A stretch of 64,000 nt of DNA from Geothermobacter hydrogeniphilus (GTDB lineage: Bacteria; Desulfobacterota; Desulfuromonadia; Desulfuromonadales; Geothermobacteraceae). A program made the translations under genes and the position numbers. Shown here piece after piece: positions 26,794 through 36,235 of this stretch (position 1 is the stretch's first letter; each line of letters begins with the position of its first letter). Location of the stretch: positions 157,175 to 221,174 of the forward strand of contig NZ_NAAD01000004.1 in assembly GCF_002093115.1 (NCBI RefSeq), in the 5' to 3' direction. The notes beneath the pieces were generated by a model. The model did not search any database. It was not told the DNA's origin and saw only the letters and a program-made list of their open reading frames with translations.

Positions 26794-26799
26794 ATCAGG

Positions 26800-27219
26800 T
26801 TACAGTCCGAGCGGATTTCCCGGTTTGAAGGAGCGGTAGGTTACCGTATGCTGGTGATGACCGTTCTTTTTGACGATGTATTTCTTGTAGGTGCCGTTTT
26901 CGTTGACGATGATGCGGCACTTCTCCCGCAGCCCTTCCATCTGCAGACACATCCGGCCATTCTTGGTGACCCGCCAGTGTCCGAACCGTTTGATGCCCTT
27001 GCGCAGCTGGCGAACATCGCCGTTGGGGGCGTAATAGGTGAGACTGACGCGGTGTTTGACGGCGGTTATGGATTCGACGGTTTTGTCGGCGAACAGGAGC
27101 CTGATCTGTTCCCCGTTGAGGGTTCCGACCGGCAGATGCGGACGGTTTTTGTGCTTGCCGAAAGCGGGAGAGACCAGCAGGATCGACAGCAACAGCAGAG
27201 TGAGGATTGTTCGGCGCAT
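26800..27219 (-). CDS. Small secreted protein, paralogue of the next gene
   Basis: The 139-residue protein has a signal peptide (LLLLSILLVSPAFG). The mature domain has LLFADKTVESI, a YYAPNGDVRQLR strand, FGHWRVTKNGRMCLQMEG and a C-terminal GNPLGL. The two cysteines probably pair. Residue order matches its neighbour at 27377-27820, so the two arose by tandem duplication. The fold suggestion is a small lipocalin-like DUF995-type domain (W/G-x-W, C motifs), with low certainty. ATG 27219 is preceded by GGAG. Confidence 0.75.
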   Translation of the reverse strand: MRRTILTLLLLSILLVSPAFGKHKNRPHLPVGTLNGEQIRLLFADKTVESITAVKHRVSLTYYAPNGDVRQLRKGIKRFGHWRVTKNGRMCLQMEGLREKCRIIVNENGTYKKYIVKKNGHHQHTVTYRSFKPGNPLGL

Positions 27220-27306
27220 GGGGTATCTCCTCAGAGTGTCAGCCACCTTTTCGAGGCTGATCAAAAATATCCGGATGCAAGGCGTCCGCAACCCTGCGGA
27301 ATAAGG

Positions 27307-27322
27307 CGTACCGGAAGGTACG
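27307..27322. repeat. Diverged hairpin repeat copy with compensatory stem
   Basis: The core here is CGTACC-GGAA-GGTACG, in which the usual C-G pair of the stem is changed on both sides. Flanking sequence (GCAAGGCGTCC, ACAACGCAGCAGATG) matches other copies. It occupies most of the gap between the two paralogous genes (27240-27370). Confidence 0.7.
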
Positions 27323-27376
27323 TCGTTGATGCGGGGGAAAGGACAACGCAGCAGATGGATGTTTTTCATCAGCCTG

Positions 27377-27820
27377 TTAGAGACCGAGCAGGTTGCCGTC
27401 GCGGAAGGCGATGTAGCGGACCACCGGCTGGTGTTGGCCATTTTGCTTGATGATGAACTTCACGTATTGACCGTTCTGCCTGGCGACCGCCCGGCATTTT
27501 TCCTTCTTGCCCTTGATCTGCAGACAGATGCGCCCTTTTTTGGTGATGCGCCAGTGGCCGACCCGCAACTTCCCGTTGCGGCGCTGGCGCAGTTCACCGT
27601 TGGGGTTGTAGTAGCTGACGGTTGACCGGCTGCGGGCGATGGTGATGGAATCGACCGTGCGGTTGGAAAAGAGTTCCCGAAGCTGATCGCTGTTCAAGAT
27701 ACCGGCCGGCAGTGAATAGTGCGGCCGGGAATGTCCGGTTTTGTTGTGTGTGGTGGAGGGGGTGCAGGCGGTGACGAGCAACAGCAGCAGGGCAAACAGC
27801 AGGGGGTGAAGTCGGAACAT
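27377..27820 (-). CDS. Small lipoprotein, paralogue of 26800-27219
   Basis: The 147-residue product has a lipobox signal (LLLLLVTAC). The mature domain parallels its neighbour: LFSNRTVDSI, YYNPNGELRQRR, VGHWRITKKGRICLQIKGKKEKCR and GNLLGL. One paralogue is a soluble secreted form and this one is membrane-anchored. No function is known. Both read on the minus strand toward the alpha/beta-hydrolase gene. The spacing between them is filled by a hairpin repeat. Confidence 0.75.
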   Translation of the reverse strand: MFRLHPLLFALLLLLVTACTPSTTHNKTGHSRPHYSLPAGILNSDQLRELFSNRTVDSITIARSRSTVSYYNPNGELRQRRNGKLRVGHWRITKKGRICLQIKGKKEKCRAVARQNGQYVKFIIKQNGQHQPVVRYIAFRDGNLLGL

Positions 27821-27971
27821 GATCTGGACCCTTTCCGGAGATTTTGTCTTGCAGGGAAGTATAGCATCCGTTTCGGTTTTGTCCGTTGCGGGGCATGAAT
27901 TCGCCGCAACGGTTCAACCGGACGGCAGTCGGCTGGTCATGGCTCGAGAAACCGGCACCCGGGCGTGGAAA

Positions 27972-30494
27972 TCAGTCTTCCGAGCGCAGGAAAAGGCCGA
28001 TCTGATGGGGGATCTTGTCGCCCGGCAGTGAGACCACTGGCACCTCGGGGAGCGAACGCAGGAAGATGCGTCCGTAGCCGCGGCGGCGAACCCGGGTATC
28101 GAGAATCAGCACCACGCCCCGGTCTTCGCGATGGCGAATCAGGCGACCGAAGCCCTGCTTGAACTTCAGGACCGCCTGCGGCACGGTGTAGTCCATGAAG
28201 GGATCGCCGCCGGCGCGGCTGATTGCCTCGGCGCGGGCTTCGAGAACCGGTTCGGTCGGCACCTTGAACGGCAGCCGAACGATAATGACCTGTTCCAGGG
28301 CGCGGCCGGGGACATCGACCCCTTCCCAGAAGGAGTCGGTGGCGAACAGGACGCTGGCCGCGTCTTCGCGAAACTGTTTGAGCAGCAGGTGACGGTTGAT
28401 CTCGCCCTGACGCAGGCAGCGGTAGCCGCGGGCTTCAAGCCCCGGGGCCAGTTCGGCGTGAACCCGCTGCAGCAGGCTGTAGGCGGTAAAGAGGACGAAG
28501 GTCCGACCGTCGGCAGCCAGTATCGCCTGCTCAATGAGCGGCAGGATACGGTCGGCAAAATCCCGTGCGTTCGGATCCGGCAGGTCGGTCGGTACCAGCA
28601 GTCGAGCCTGCCGCGGGTAGTCGAAGGGCGAAGCCAGCTGCAGGTCACGCAATCGCCCCGGTTCGGCCAGGCTGAGGCCGATGCGCTGGTGCAGGTAGCC
28701 GAAACTGTCGCCGACGGCCAGGGTCGCGCTGGTCATGATGACCGTCTTGAAGGGATCGTAGAGTGCCTGCCGCAGGCTCCGGGCGATTTCAACCGGTGCG
28801 GTCTGCAGGCGGGTGATCAGTCCTTCGCCGCGGCCGATGCGTCCCCGGCGCGTCTCCAGCCAGGTGCAGTTGTCGTCAGCGGCTGCGGCGAACGCAATCA
28901 GGTCGGCGGCGAGTTTTTCCAGTCGCCCGACCATGCCGGCCAGGTCGGTCAGCGTCGAGGCGGTTTCCTTGATCGCCCGGGGCGGCAGTTCGTCGCAGTT
29001 TTCGAGCAGGCGCCGCAGGTCGCCGGCCAGTTGCGCCGTTGCTTCCGCCAGGGATCTCACCTGCCGTTCGGTTTCGCTCCAGAAGGAGCCCTGTCGCGCG
29101 GCGGCGGCAATCCGCAGTTTCACCTCCCGTGCCCCGGCACCCTTTTCATTCTCCTGCTGCAGTCGCATTCCGATCTGTTCGAGGTCGGCGATGGCGCGGT
29201 CGAGGAGCTGCCGGCGGTTCTCCAGCAGGTCCTCGATGCGGTCCGCCAGATTGCGGTAGAGCTGATCGGCGCTGTCCGGGAGACTGCGGGCGAGCTGGGA
29301 TTGCAGCCGCGGCAGCAGCCCCTTTTCGAATTTGCGTGGATGGCGCAGACGGTTCAGGGTCCGGGCGAAGGCGAAGCGGGTGACATTGGTGGCGAAGTAG
29401 CGGGTCGCCACATCTTCGAGATGGTGGGCTTCGTCGATGACCACCCGGGCAAAGGGGGGCAGCACCGCGGCGCTGGAATAGTTGTCGGTCTGTTGTCGAA
29501 CCGCCAGGTCGGACAGCAGCAGGGCGTGGTTGACCACCAGCAGGTCCGCCCGGGCCGCCTGGCGGCGGGCGCGGTGCAGGAAACAGTGCTGAAAATGCCG
29601 ACAGCGGGCCCGTCCGCACTGGTCAGGTTCACAGCAGACCTCTTCCCAGAGCTGGTCACGGGGCGGTACCGGCAGCTCATCCTTCGATCCCTCCGAGCTG
29701 TTCTCGGCCCACTCGACCAGGGTGTTCAGCTCCTCAGCCTGTTCCTGGTCGAACAGTCCGGGGTCACGGCGGGCCGCTTCCAGCCTGCGGCGGCAGAGGT
29801 AGTTGGCGCGGCCCTTGACCAGCACCGCATGGAACTGCAGTCCGCCGGCGCGGGCCAGGAAGGGGAGATCCTTGCGGATCAGCTGCTCCTGCAGGTTGAT
29901 GGTGTTGGTCGAGATCACCACCCGCTCCTCGTTGCGCAGGGACCAGAGCAGAACGGGCAGCAGGTAGGCGAGACTCTTGCCGGTGCCGGTGCCGGCTTCG
30001 ATCACCGCCAGCTGGTCGCGGTTGAGGGCCTCGGCGACGGCAAAGGCCATGCGCAGCTGCTCCGGACGGTTTTCGTAGCCGGGCAGGTTGCGGGCGATGA
30101 CGCCTTCGGGGCCGAGCATTTCCCCGATTTCGGCGTCATCAAGCAGTGTCGTCTGTCGAGGAGCGAAGGACTCGACCACCACGTAGCAATGTTCGGCACG
30201 GTTGTCGATGATCTGGAAACCGACACCCATTTCGCCGAGCCGCGAAGCGATCTCCAGGTCGGCGTCTGAGGGCTGCAGATGACCGGAAGGATGGTTGTGC
30301 AGCACCAGGTCGCCGGGACGGCAGGTCTGCAGGATGGCCGGTACGGCTTCCCGGTTGCCCCGTGCCAGCACCTCGACCGAAATCAGCTCGCCGTGCTCAT
30401 CGGTGTGCCCGAGAAAGAAGACTTCGTTGCCGTCGGCTTCGCTGATGGCGGTACGCAGCTGCTGACGGACCAGGTCGGAATAGGCTGAGGACAA
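27972..30494 (-). CDS. DinG-type FeS helicase with N-terminal RadC-like JAMM domain
   Basis: The 840-residue protein has two parts. Residues about 1-115 contain a RadC-type JAMM motif, HNHPSG at 66-71 followed by Ser76 and Asp79, with Glu24 as candidate fourth ligand. Residues about 140-840 form an XPD/DinG superfamily 2 helicase: Walker A EAGTGTGKSLAY, iron-sulfur cysteines in ANYLCRRR and the CCEPDQCGRARC region, DEAH as VVIDEAHHLED, and motif VI GFGRLIRHREDRG. DinG enzymes unwind 5'-overhang, D-loop and R-loop DNA. The JAMM fusion is unusual relative to E. coli DinG. It overlaps no other real gene. Confidence 0.93.
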   Translation of the reverse strand: MSSAYSDLVRQQLRTAISEADGNEVFFLGHTDEHGELISVEVLARGNREAVPAILQTCRPGDLVLHNHPSGHLQPSDADLEIASRLGEMGVGFQIIDNRAEHCYVVVESFAPRQTTLLDDAEIGEMLGPEGVIARNLPGYENRPEQLRMAFAVAEALNRDQLAVIEAGTGTGKSLAYLLPVLLWSLRNEERVVISTNTINLQEQLIRKDLPFLARAGGLQFHAVLVKGRANYLCRRRLEAARRDPGLFDQEQAEELNTLVEWAENSSEGSKDELPVPPRDQLWEEVCCEPDQCGRARCRHFQHCFLHRARRQAARADLLVVNHALLLSDLAVRQQTDNYSSAAVLPPFARVVIDEAHHLEDVATRYFATNVTRFAFARTLNRLRHPRKFEKGLLPRLQSQLARSLPDSADQLYRNLADRIEDLLENRRQLLDRAIADLEQIGMRLQQENEKGAGAREVKLRIAAAARQGSFWSETERQVRSLAEATAQLAGDLRRLLENCDELPPRAIKETASTLTDLAGMVGRLEKLAADLIAFAAAADDNCTWLETRRGRIGRGEGLITRLQTAPVEIARSLRQALYDPFKTVIMTSATLAVGDSFGYLHQRIGLSLAEPGRLRDLQLASPFDYPRQARLLVPTDLPDPNARDFADRILPLIEQAILAADGRTFVLFTAYSLLQRVHAELAPGLEARGYRCLRQGEINRHLLLKQFREDAASVLFATDSFWEGVDVPGRALEQVIIVRLPFKVPTEPVLEARAEAISRAGGDPFMDYTVPQAVLKFKQGFGRLIRHREDRGVVLILDTRVRRRGYGRIFLRSLPEVPVVSLPGDKIPHQIGLFLRSED

Positions 30495-30640
30495 AGGGAA
30501 CTCCGGACGGGGAAGGTTTAGGGGGTGAGTATAGCCGATGTGGTGGGGTAAGGTCTATCGGCGAGGTCTACCGGCAGAGAATATATATGGAGCCAAGGGC
30601 GTGAGGCTTGGGGTCGCGGGGTCGCGGCCCCGCCCGCCGC

Positions 30641-30670
30641 CCTCCTCTTTTGTGCGCACAAAAGAGGAGG
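30641..30670. repeat. 30-bp perfect palindrome next to a GC-rich palindrome
   Basis: CCTCCTCTTTTGTGC at 30641-30655 is followed directly by its exact complement to 30670. Beside it, at about 30616-30632, is the GC-rich palindrome GGGGTCGCGGCCCCGC. The same pair of structures, with different arm sequences, occurs at 55032-55085, and a hairpin of the same type ends the window (63970-63999). Confidence 0.8.
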
Positions 30671-30862
30671 CAGAAAAAGCGCCCCGAATGTCTTGCCCGC
30701 TGGCGCGGGTACCCTCCGTTCGGCAGACGTTTCGGGGCCGGGACGAAAACTCGGCTGCGCCTCAGACATTCGTCCGGCTGTTTCCCGAAACGTCCACCTC
30801 TCTCCGGCGGCGACAACACGGGGAGGGCAAGTCAAGAAAACAGAAGAACATCACTGTTCCAA

Positions 30863-31230
30863 GGCGGTCGAGACGTGTGTAGCTGCAAGGCGTCTCACGC
30901 GCCAAGGAATGAGGCGTAGCGGCAGCTACGTCGGAATGACGAGGCGCGGGAGCAACGCAGCAGATGCGTGCGTCTCGACCGCCCTCGCAGCATAAGGCGT
31001 AGCGGCAGCTACGTCGCACAAGCGAAGAAGGATGCAACGCCGAGCTGGAGCAAAAAGACCGCCCTTTCTTGCAACGAAGCTCTGTCGTACCGTGAATCTC
31101 CACCGTTGCAGGGCGAGGATTTTTGGTTCAGATCAAGGCGCATCGTGAAGAGCGCGGAGACGTAGCGGCAGCTACGTCGCACAAGCGATGAGCGATGCAA
31201 CGCCGAGCTGGAGCAAAAAGACCGCCCCTG
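30863..31230. repeat. Cluster of three hairpin repeats
   Basis: Three copies of the CGTAGC-GGCA-GCTACG core lie at 30915-30930, 30998-31013 and 31161-31176. The first is bounded by GGCGGTCGA (30863) and TCGACCGCC (30975-30983). The others are flanked by ATGCAACGCCGAGCTGGAGC at both 31030 and 31196. Together with the palindromes at 30.6 kb they fill the 812-base gap between the DinG-type gene and degP. No gene was recognised in it. Confidence 0.85.
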
Positions 31231-31232
31231 AT

Positions 31233-31260
31233 AAAAAAAGGGCGCCCTTTGGGGGCGCCC
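31233..31260 (-). terminator. Intrinsic terminator of the degP gene
   Basis: On the minus strand GGGCGCC(CCCAAA)GGGCGCCC is followed by seven Ts. It lies about 47 bases after the degP stop. Confidence 0.9.
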
Positions 31261-31306
31261 GATGAGCAACGAGAGGTTCAGGAGGCGTCTCGCTGACTGT
31301 GACTTT

Positions 31307-32764
<1,458 letters not shown>

Positions 32765-32784
32765 GAGGATCGTCTCCCAGTGCT

Positions 32785-33195
32785 TCAGGCGTTCCCCGAC
32801 AGCGGGCAGAGATTTCTTACCCGATCGAGAAACTGGTCAATATCAAAAGGTTTATCCAGAACTTCAACCGCCCCCAGCTGCCGGGCCGCGGCGTGTGTCC
32901 GGCTGTCGCCGAAGGCGGTCATGCAGATGGTCGGCAGTTTGCGGGGGGAGTCGACGTTTGCTTCCAGGGCTTCCAGCCCGGTCAGTGCCGGCATGCGGAT
33001 GTCGGTGACCAGCAGGTCGATGCCGTTCGTCGTTCCCTGATTCCCCTCCAGGTACTCCAGCAGGCTCAGGCCGTCGGCGCAGCTGGTGACCCGGTAGCCG
33101 GCCTGGTAGAGGCAGAAGGAAAGCAGTTCACGCATCGCCGCATCATCTTCGGCGAGCAGGACATGCGGTGCGTTGCGGCGGTCATCGCGGGACAT
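32785..33195 (-). CDS. Single-domain response regulator (receiver only)
   Basis: The 136-residue protein is a CheY-type receiver: acidic pair in LLAEDD, phospho-acceptor Asp65 in LLVTDIRMP, switch Thr in MTAFG and the conserved Lys in LDKPF. It has no output domain. ATG 33195 follows AAGGAGCC. It lies downstream of a sigma-54-like promoter at 33233-33248 and upstream of degP. It may be a phosphate sink or relay for the adjacent histidine kinase; this is inference. Confidence 0.9.
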   Translation of the reverse strand: MSRDDRRNAPHVLLAEDDAAMRELLSFCLYQAGYRVTSCADGLSLLEYLEGNQGTTNGIDLLVTDIRMPALTGLEALEANVDSPRKLPTICMTAFGDSRTHAAARQLGAVEVLDKPFDIDQFLDRVRNLCPLSGNA

Positions 33196-33232
33196 CGTAA
33201 GGCTCCTTGGTTGATCCATGCCTCTCTGGTAG

Positions 33233-33248
33233 AGCATAGTTCGTGCCA
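33233..33248 (-). promoter_or_regulatory. Sigma-54 (-24/-12) promoter for the receiver-degP genes
   Basis: On the minus strand TGGCAC-N5-ATGCT matches the -24/-12 consensus TGGCAC-N5-TTGCW in all but one position. The GG and GC dinucleotides are correctly spaced. The predicted start lies about 27 bases before the receiver gene ATG. Confidence 0.65.
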
Positions 33249-33290
33249 AGATGATGCCAGTTATTACAGGGGGTTGGCGATGTATGCTGT

Positions 33291-33323
33291 GGGGCAGAAT
33301 GTCCCCTTGGGGCAAAATGCCCC
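33291..33323 (-). promoter_or_regulatory. Paired palindromes, candidate enhancer sites for the NtrC-type regulator
   Basis: GGGGCA-AAA-TGCCCC at 33309-33323 and GGGGCAGAATGTCCCC at 33291-33306 are two similar palindromes. They lie about 45-75 bases upstream of the sigma-54 promoter and just after the stop codon of the NtrC-family gene. The position and dyad symmetry suit an enhancer-binding protein. Confidence 0.6.
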
Positions 33324-33336
33324 GGTTCGGCGGGGG

Positions 33337-34698
33337 TCAGTCGTCCTGGAGCTTGCGGTAGAGGGTTTTGCGATCGATGCCGAGAATCCGTGCCGCCACC
33401 GATCGATTGCCGGCAACCTCTCCCAGCACCCGTTCAATGTAACGGCGCTCGACTTCCGCCAGGGTCAGCAGCGGGGCATCGCTGTCGAGTTCGGGGACCT
33501 GGGCGGAGTTTCCGGTCCGGGTGATCTGGGGAGGGAGATCCTCCAGGGTCAGGTGGTCGTGGCGGGTCAGGGCCACTGCACGTTCCATGACGTTGCGCAG
33601 TTCCCGGACATTGCCGGGCCAGGCGTAACCGAGCAGTTGAGCGGCGACCGGAGCACTGAGCCCCTGAACCGGCTTGTTCAGCCGGGCGGCAAATTCGTGC
33701 AGAAAGCTCTCCGCCAGCAGCAGGATGTCGTTGCCGCGGTTGCGCAGCGGCGGCATTTCGATACTGATGACATTCAATCGGTAGAAGAGATCCTCGCGGA
33801 AACGTCCTTCCCTGACCGCCCGTTCGAGATCCTGGTGGGTGGCGGTGACCAGCCGGACGTCGATGGGAATCTCCCGGCTGCCGCCCAGCGGGCGGATCCG
33901 GCGTTCTTCGAGGGCGCGCAGCAGTTTCGGTTGCAGGGTCAGCGGCATTTCGCCGATTTCATCCAGCAGCAGGGTGCCGCCGTGGGCTTCGAGAAAGAGG
34001 CCGCGGCGGTCGTTGCGGGCGTCGGTAAAGGCACCCTGCAGGTGACCGAAGAGCTCGCTTTCGAGCAGCTGTTCCGGCAGAGCGGCGCAGTTGACGGCAA
34101 CAAAGGGGCCGCTGCCGCGTTCGCTGAGCCGATGCAGGGCGCGGGCGGCCAGTTCCTTGCCGGTTCCACTTTCCCCGGTCAGCAGCACCGAGCTGTCAAT
34201 GCCCGCGACCCGGGTGATGAGTTCCCGGACCGTGCGCATCGGCCGGCTTTCCCCGCTCAGTTCCCCGCTCGGTCGGCTGCGTGCCACCTCGGCGTCAAGC
34301 AGGCGGATCTGCTGCTGCAGCCGGCGGTTTTCAAGGGCCCGGCGCAGGGCATGAGCGAGCAGGTCGAGGTCGACCGGCTTGGTGACGAAGTCGTAGGCCC
34401 CGGCGCGCAACGCCTCGATGGCGGTTTCCAGGGAACCGAAGGCGGTGATGATCAGCACCGGCAGGTCGGGACGGGCGGCGTGCAGTTCGCGACAGAAACT
34501 GATGCCGTCGATGCCGGGCAGGTTGAGATCGGTCAGGACCAGGTCAACCTCGGTGTCCTGCAGCGCCCGGCGACCGGCGGCAGCGTTTTCGGCCGGAATC
34601 ACCCGGTGGCCGCGGGCGCCGAGATCCTCCTCCAGCAGTTCCCGCATGGAACGGTCATCATCGATGATCAGCAGGGTGCCGGTCACTTCGTCCTTCAT
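33337..34698 (-). CDS. NtrC-family sigma-54-dependent response regulator
   Basis: The 453-residue protein has an N-terminal receiver with Asp57 (LVLTDLNLP). Its AAA+ domain has Walker A GESGTGKE (175-182), the sigma-54 contact loop GAFTDA (222-227) and Walker B LLLDEIGE (243-250). A Fis-type helix-turn-helix lies at the C-terminus (ARILGIDRKTLYRKL). The loop reads GAFTDA rather than the usual GAFTGA. Its ATG overlaps the kinase gene stop by four bases, making a kinase-regulator pair. It is likely to act on the sigma-54 promoter just beyond its own stop. Confidence 0.95.
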   Translation of the reverse strand: MKDEVTGTLLIIDDDRSMRELLEEDLGARGHRVIPAENAAAGRRALQDTEVDLVLTDLNLPGIDGISFCRELHAARPDLPVLIITAFGSLETAIEALRAGAYDFVTKPVDLDLLAHALRRALENRRLQQQIRLLDAEVARSRPSGELSGESRPMRTVRELITRVAGIDSSVLLTGESGTGKELAARALHRLSERGSGPFVAVNCAALPEQLLESELFGHLQGAFTDARNDRRGLFLEAHGGTLLLDEIGEMPLTLQPKLLRALEERRIRPLGGSREIPIDVRLVTATHQDLERAVREGRFREDLFYRLNVISIEMPPLRNRGNDILLLAESFLHEFAARLNKPVQGLSAPVAAQLLGYAWPGNVRELRNVMERAVALTRHDHLTLEDLPPQITRTGNSAQVPELDSDAPLLTLAEVERRYIERVLGEVAGNRSVAARILGIDRKTLYRKLQDD

Positions 34699-36152
34699 GC
34701 CTCTTGCTCCTGGTATTCGGGAAGGTAAAGAGTGAAGCAGCTGCCCTTTCCGAGCGTACTTTCGACACCGATCCAGCCGCCGTGATCGCGGGCGATCCCC
34801 CAGGCGATCGAGAGCCCGAGGCCGGTTCCCTGGCCGATTTCCTTGGTCGTAAAGAAAGGATCAAAAAGCTGCTGCAGGTTCTTTTCGTCAATACCGGTCC
34901 CCTGGTCACTGACCGCAAGGCTGACCCAGGGACCGGGGTGGTCGACTTCCGCCGGGGGGGAAACCTCCCGCGGCCGGTCGACGCGCAGCACCAGAACGCC
35001 GCCTTCCGGCATGGCCTGGATGCCGTTCATGCTCAGGTTGATCAGCACCTGCTGCAGCTGGCCGGCATCGGCCGCGGCCCGGACATCGGGCTGTCGTATG
35101 TCGAGCTGCAGTTCGACGCCCTGTTTTTCCGCCGCCGGATGAACCAGGTTGATGACCGTGGTCGCCAGCCCGGACAACTCCAGCGGATGCTTGCGTAATT
35201 CGCCGCGGCGGGCGAAATCGAGCAGCTGACGCATGATCAGGGTCATGCGCTGCGCCTGGTCGCCGATGATCCGGGCGTTGCGCTGGACCTCCTCGGCGGT
35301 CAGACCGTCGCGGCTCAACAGCTTGGCGCGCCCGGCGATGACGTTGAGCGGGGTTCCGAGTTCGTGCGCCATGCCGGCCGAGAGCCGCCCGAGGGTCGCC
35401 AGTCGTTCGGTATGGCGCAGTTTCTCCAGGGCGTCGAGACGGGCCTGGTCGGCGGTGCGGGCGCTGGCCAGCTGGCCGCGCATTTTCTCCAGGGCTCCGG
35501 CCAGCAGACCGAACTCATCCCGGCTGTCGCTTTCCACCGGTCCGGAAAAATCGCCGTCGGCGATGCGTTCGGCGTGAGCCGCCAGTTTCTTGACCGGTCG
35601 ATCGACCCAGATGCTGCCGATGACGGTGATCAGCAGCAGGCTGCAGGCGACCGCCGTGGCCAGCATAAAGGCCGAGCGGCGCATGCTTTCGCGCACGTAG
35701 CCGTGCATTTCAGCCAGCGATTCGCTGACTTCAACGGCGCCGAGACGACCGCCGGGGGTGACCAGCGGCAGATAGGTGAAGAGGTAGTCCTTGCCTTCGT
35801 CGGTTTCAGCCAGCAGGGTAACGATTTCGCCCTGGTGGGTTGCTTCCAGCTTGGGATCCTGGAGTGGAGTGAAGCGATCGCTGGTCTCCCCTTCCAGCCA
35901 GACCCAGCGGACCCGTTGACCGCCTTCAAGCCGGCGGTTGCGCTTGAGGAAGATCATGGCTCCCCGTTCGCCGCGGGTCTGCCAGATTTCCGCCGTCATC
36001 TGGCGCAGCACGATGCCGACCTGGCGCGCCTCACGGCTCAGGTTGGCCTTGATCTGAACCCGCTCCCGCTTGACCGTCTGCCAGCTGTAGATGGCGAACA
36101 ACAGGGCGACGGTCAGCAGCAGGGCGACGGCTATTTTAAGGGTCAGGCGCAT
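34695..36152 (-). CDS. Membrane histidine kinase
   Basis: The 485-residue sensor has a membrane segment at about residues 5-25, a periplasmic domain to about 160 and a second segment at about 162-185. A HAMP linker follows, then the H-box GMAHELGTPLN, an N-box region INLSMNGIQAM, and G-boxes VSDQGTGID and GQGTGLGLSIA. It phosphorylates the downstream NtrC-type regulator. The ligand of the periplasmic domain is unknown; envelope stress is a guess based on the nearby DegP. Confidence 0.94.
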   Translation of the reverse strand: MRLTLKIAVALLLTVALLFAIYSWQTVKRERVQIKANLSREARQVGIVLRQMTAEIWQTRGERGAMIFLKRNRRLEGGQRVRWVWLEGETSDRFTPLQDPKLEATHQGEIVTLLAETDEGKDYLFTYLPLVTPGGRLGAVEVSESLAEMHGYVRESMRRSAFMLATAVACSLLLITVIGSIWVDRPVKKLAAHAERIADGDFSGPVESDSRDEFGLLAGALEKMRGQLASARTADQARLDALEKLRHTERLATLGRLSAGMAHELGTPLNVIAGRAKLLSRDGLTAEEVQRNARIIGDQAQRMTLIMRQLLDFARRGELRKHPLELSGLATTVINLVHPAAEKQGVELQLDIRQPDVRAAADAGQLQQVLINLSMNGIQAMPEGGVLVLRVDRPREVSPPAEVDHPGPWVSLAVSDQGTGIDEKNLQQLFDPFFTTKEIGQGTGLGLSIAWGIARDHGGWIGVESTLGKGSCFTLYLPEYQEQEA

Positions 36153-36235
36153 AACGTAGGTCCTCAGGGGATCGGCCGGAGGTCATTATGCGTGGCGGCG
36201 CCGGGATTGTCCAGCGCCGCGGGCGGGTTGCCGGA

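Noticed and set aside
28131..30269. Long plus-strand open frame (712 codons) opposite the DinG-type gene
   Set aside because: It mirrors the real helicase in an antisense frame, has no recognisable motif or SD, and is a product of GC-rich codon bias.
30541..30862. Overlapping small frames in the 30.6 kb gap as genes
   Set aside because: All lie in repeat palindromes, several frames are open at once as expected of GC-rich repeats, and no SD or family motif is seen.
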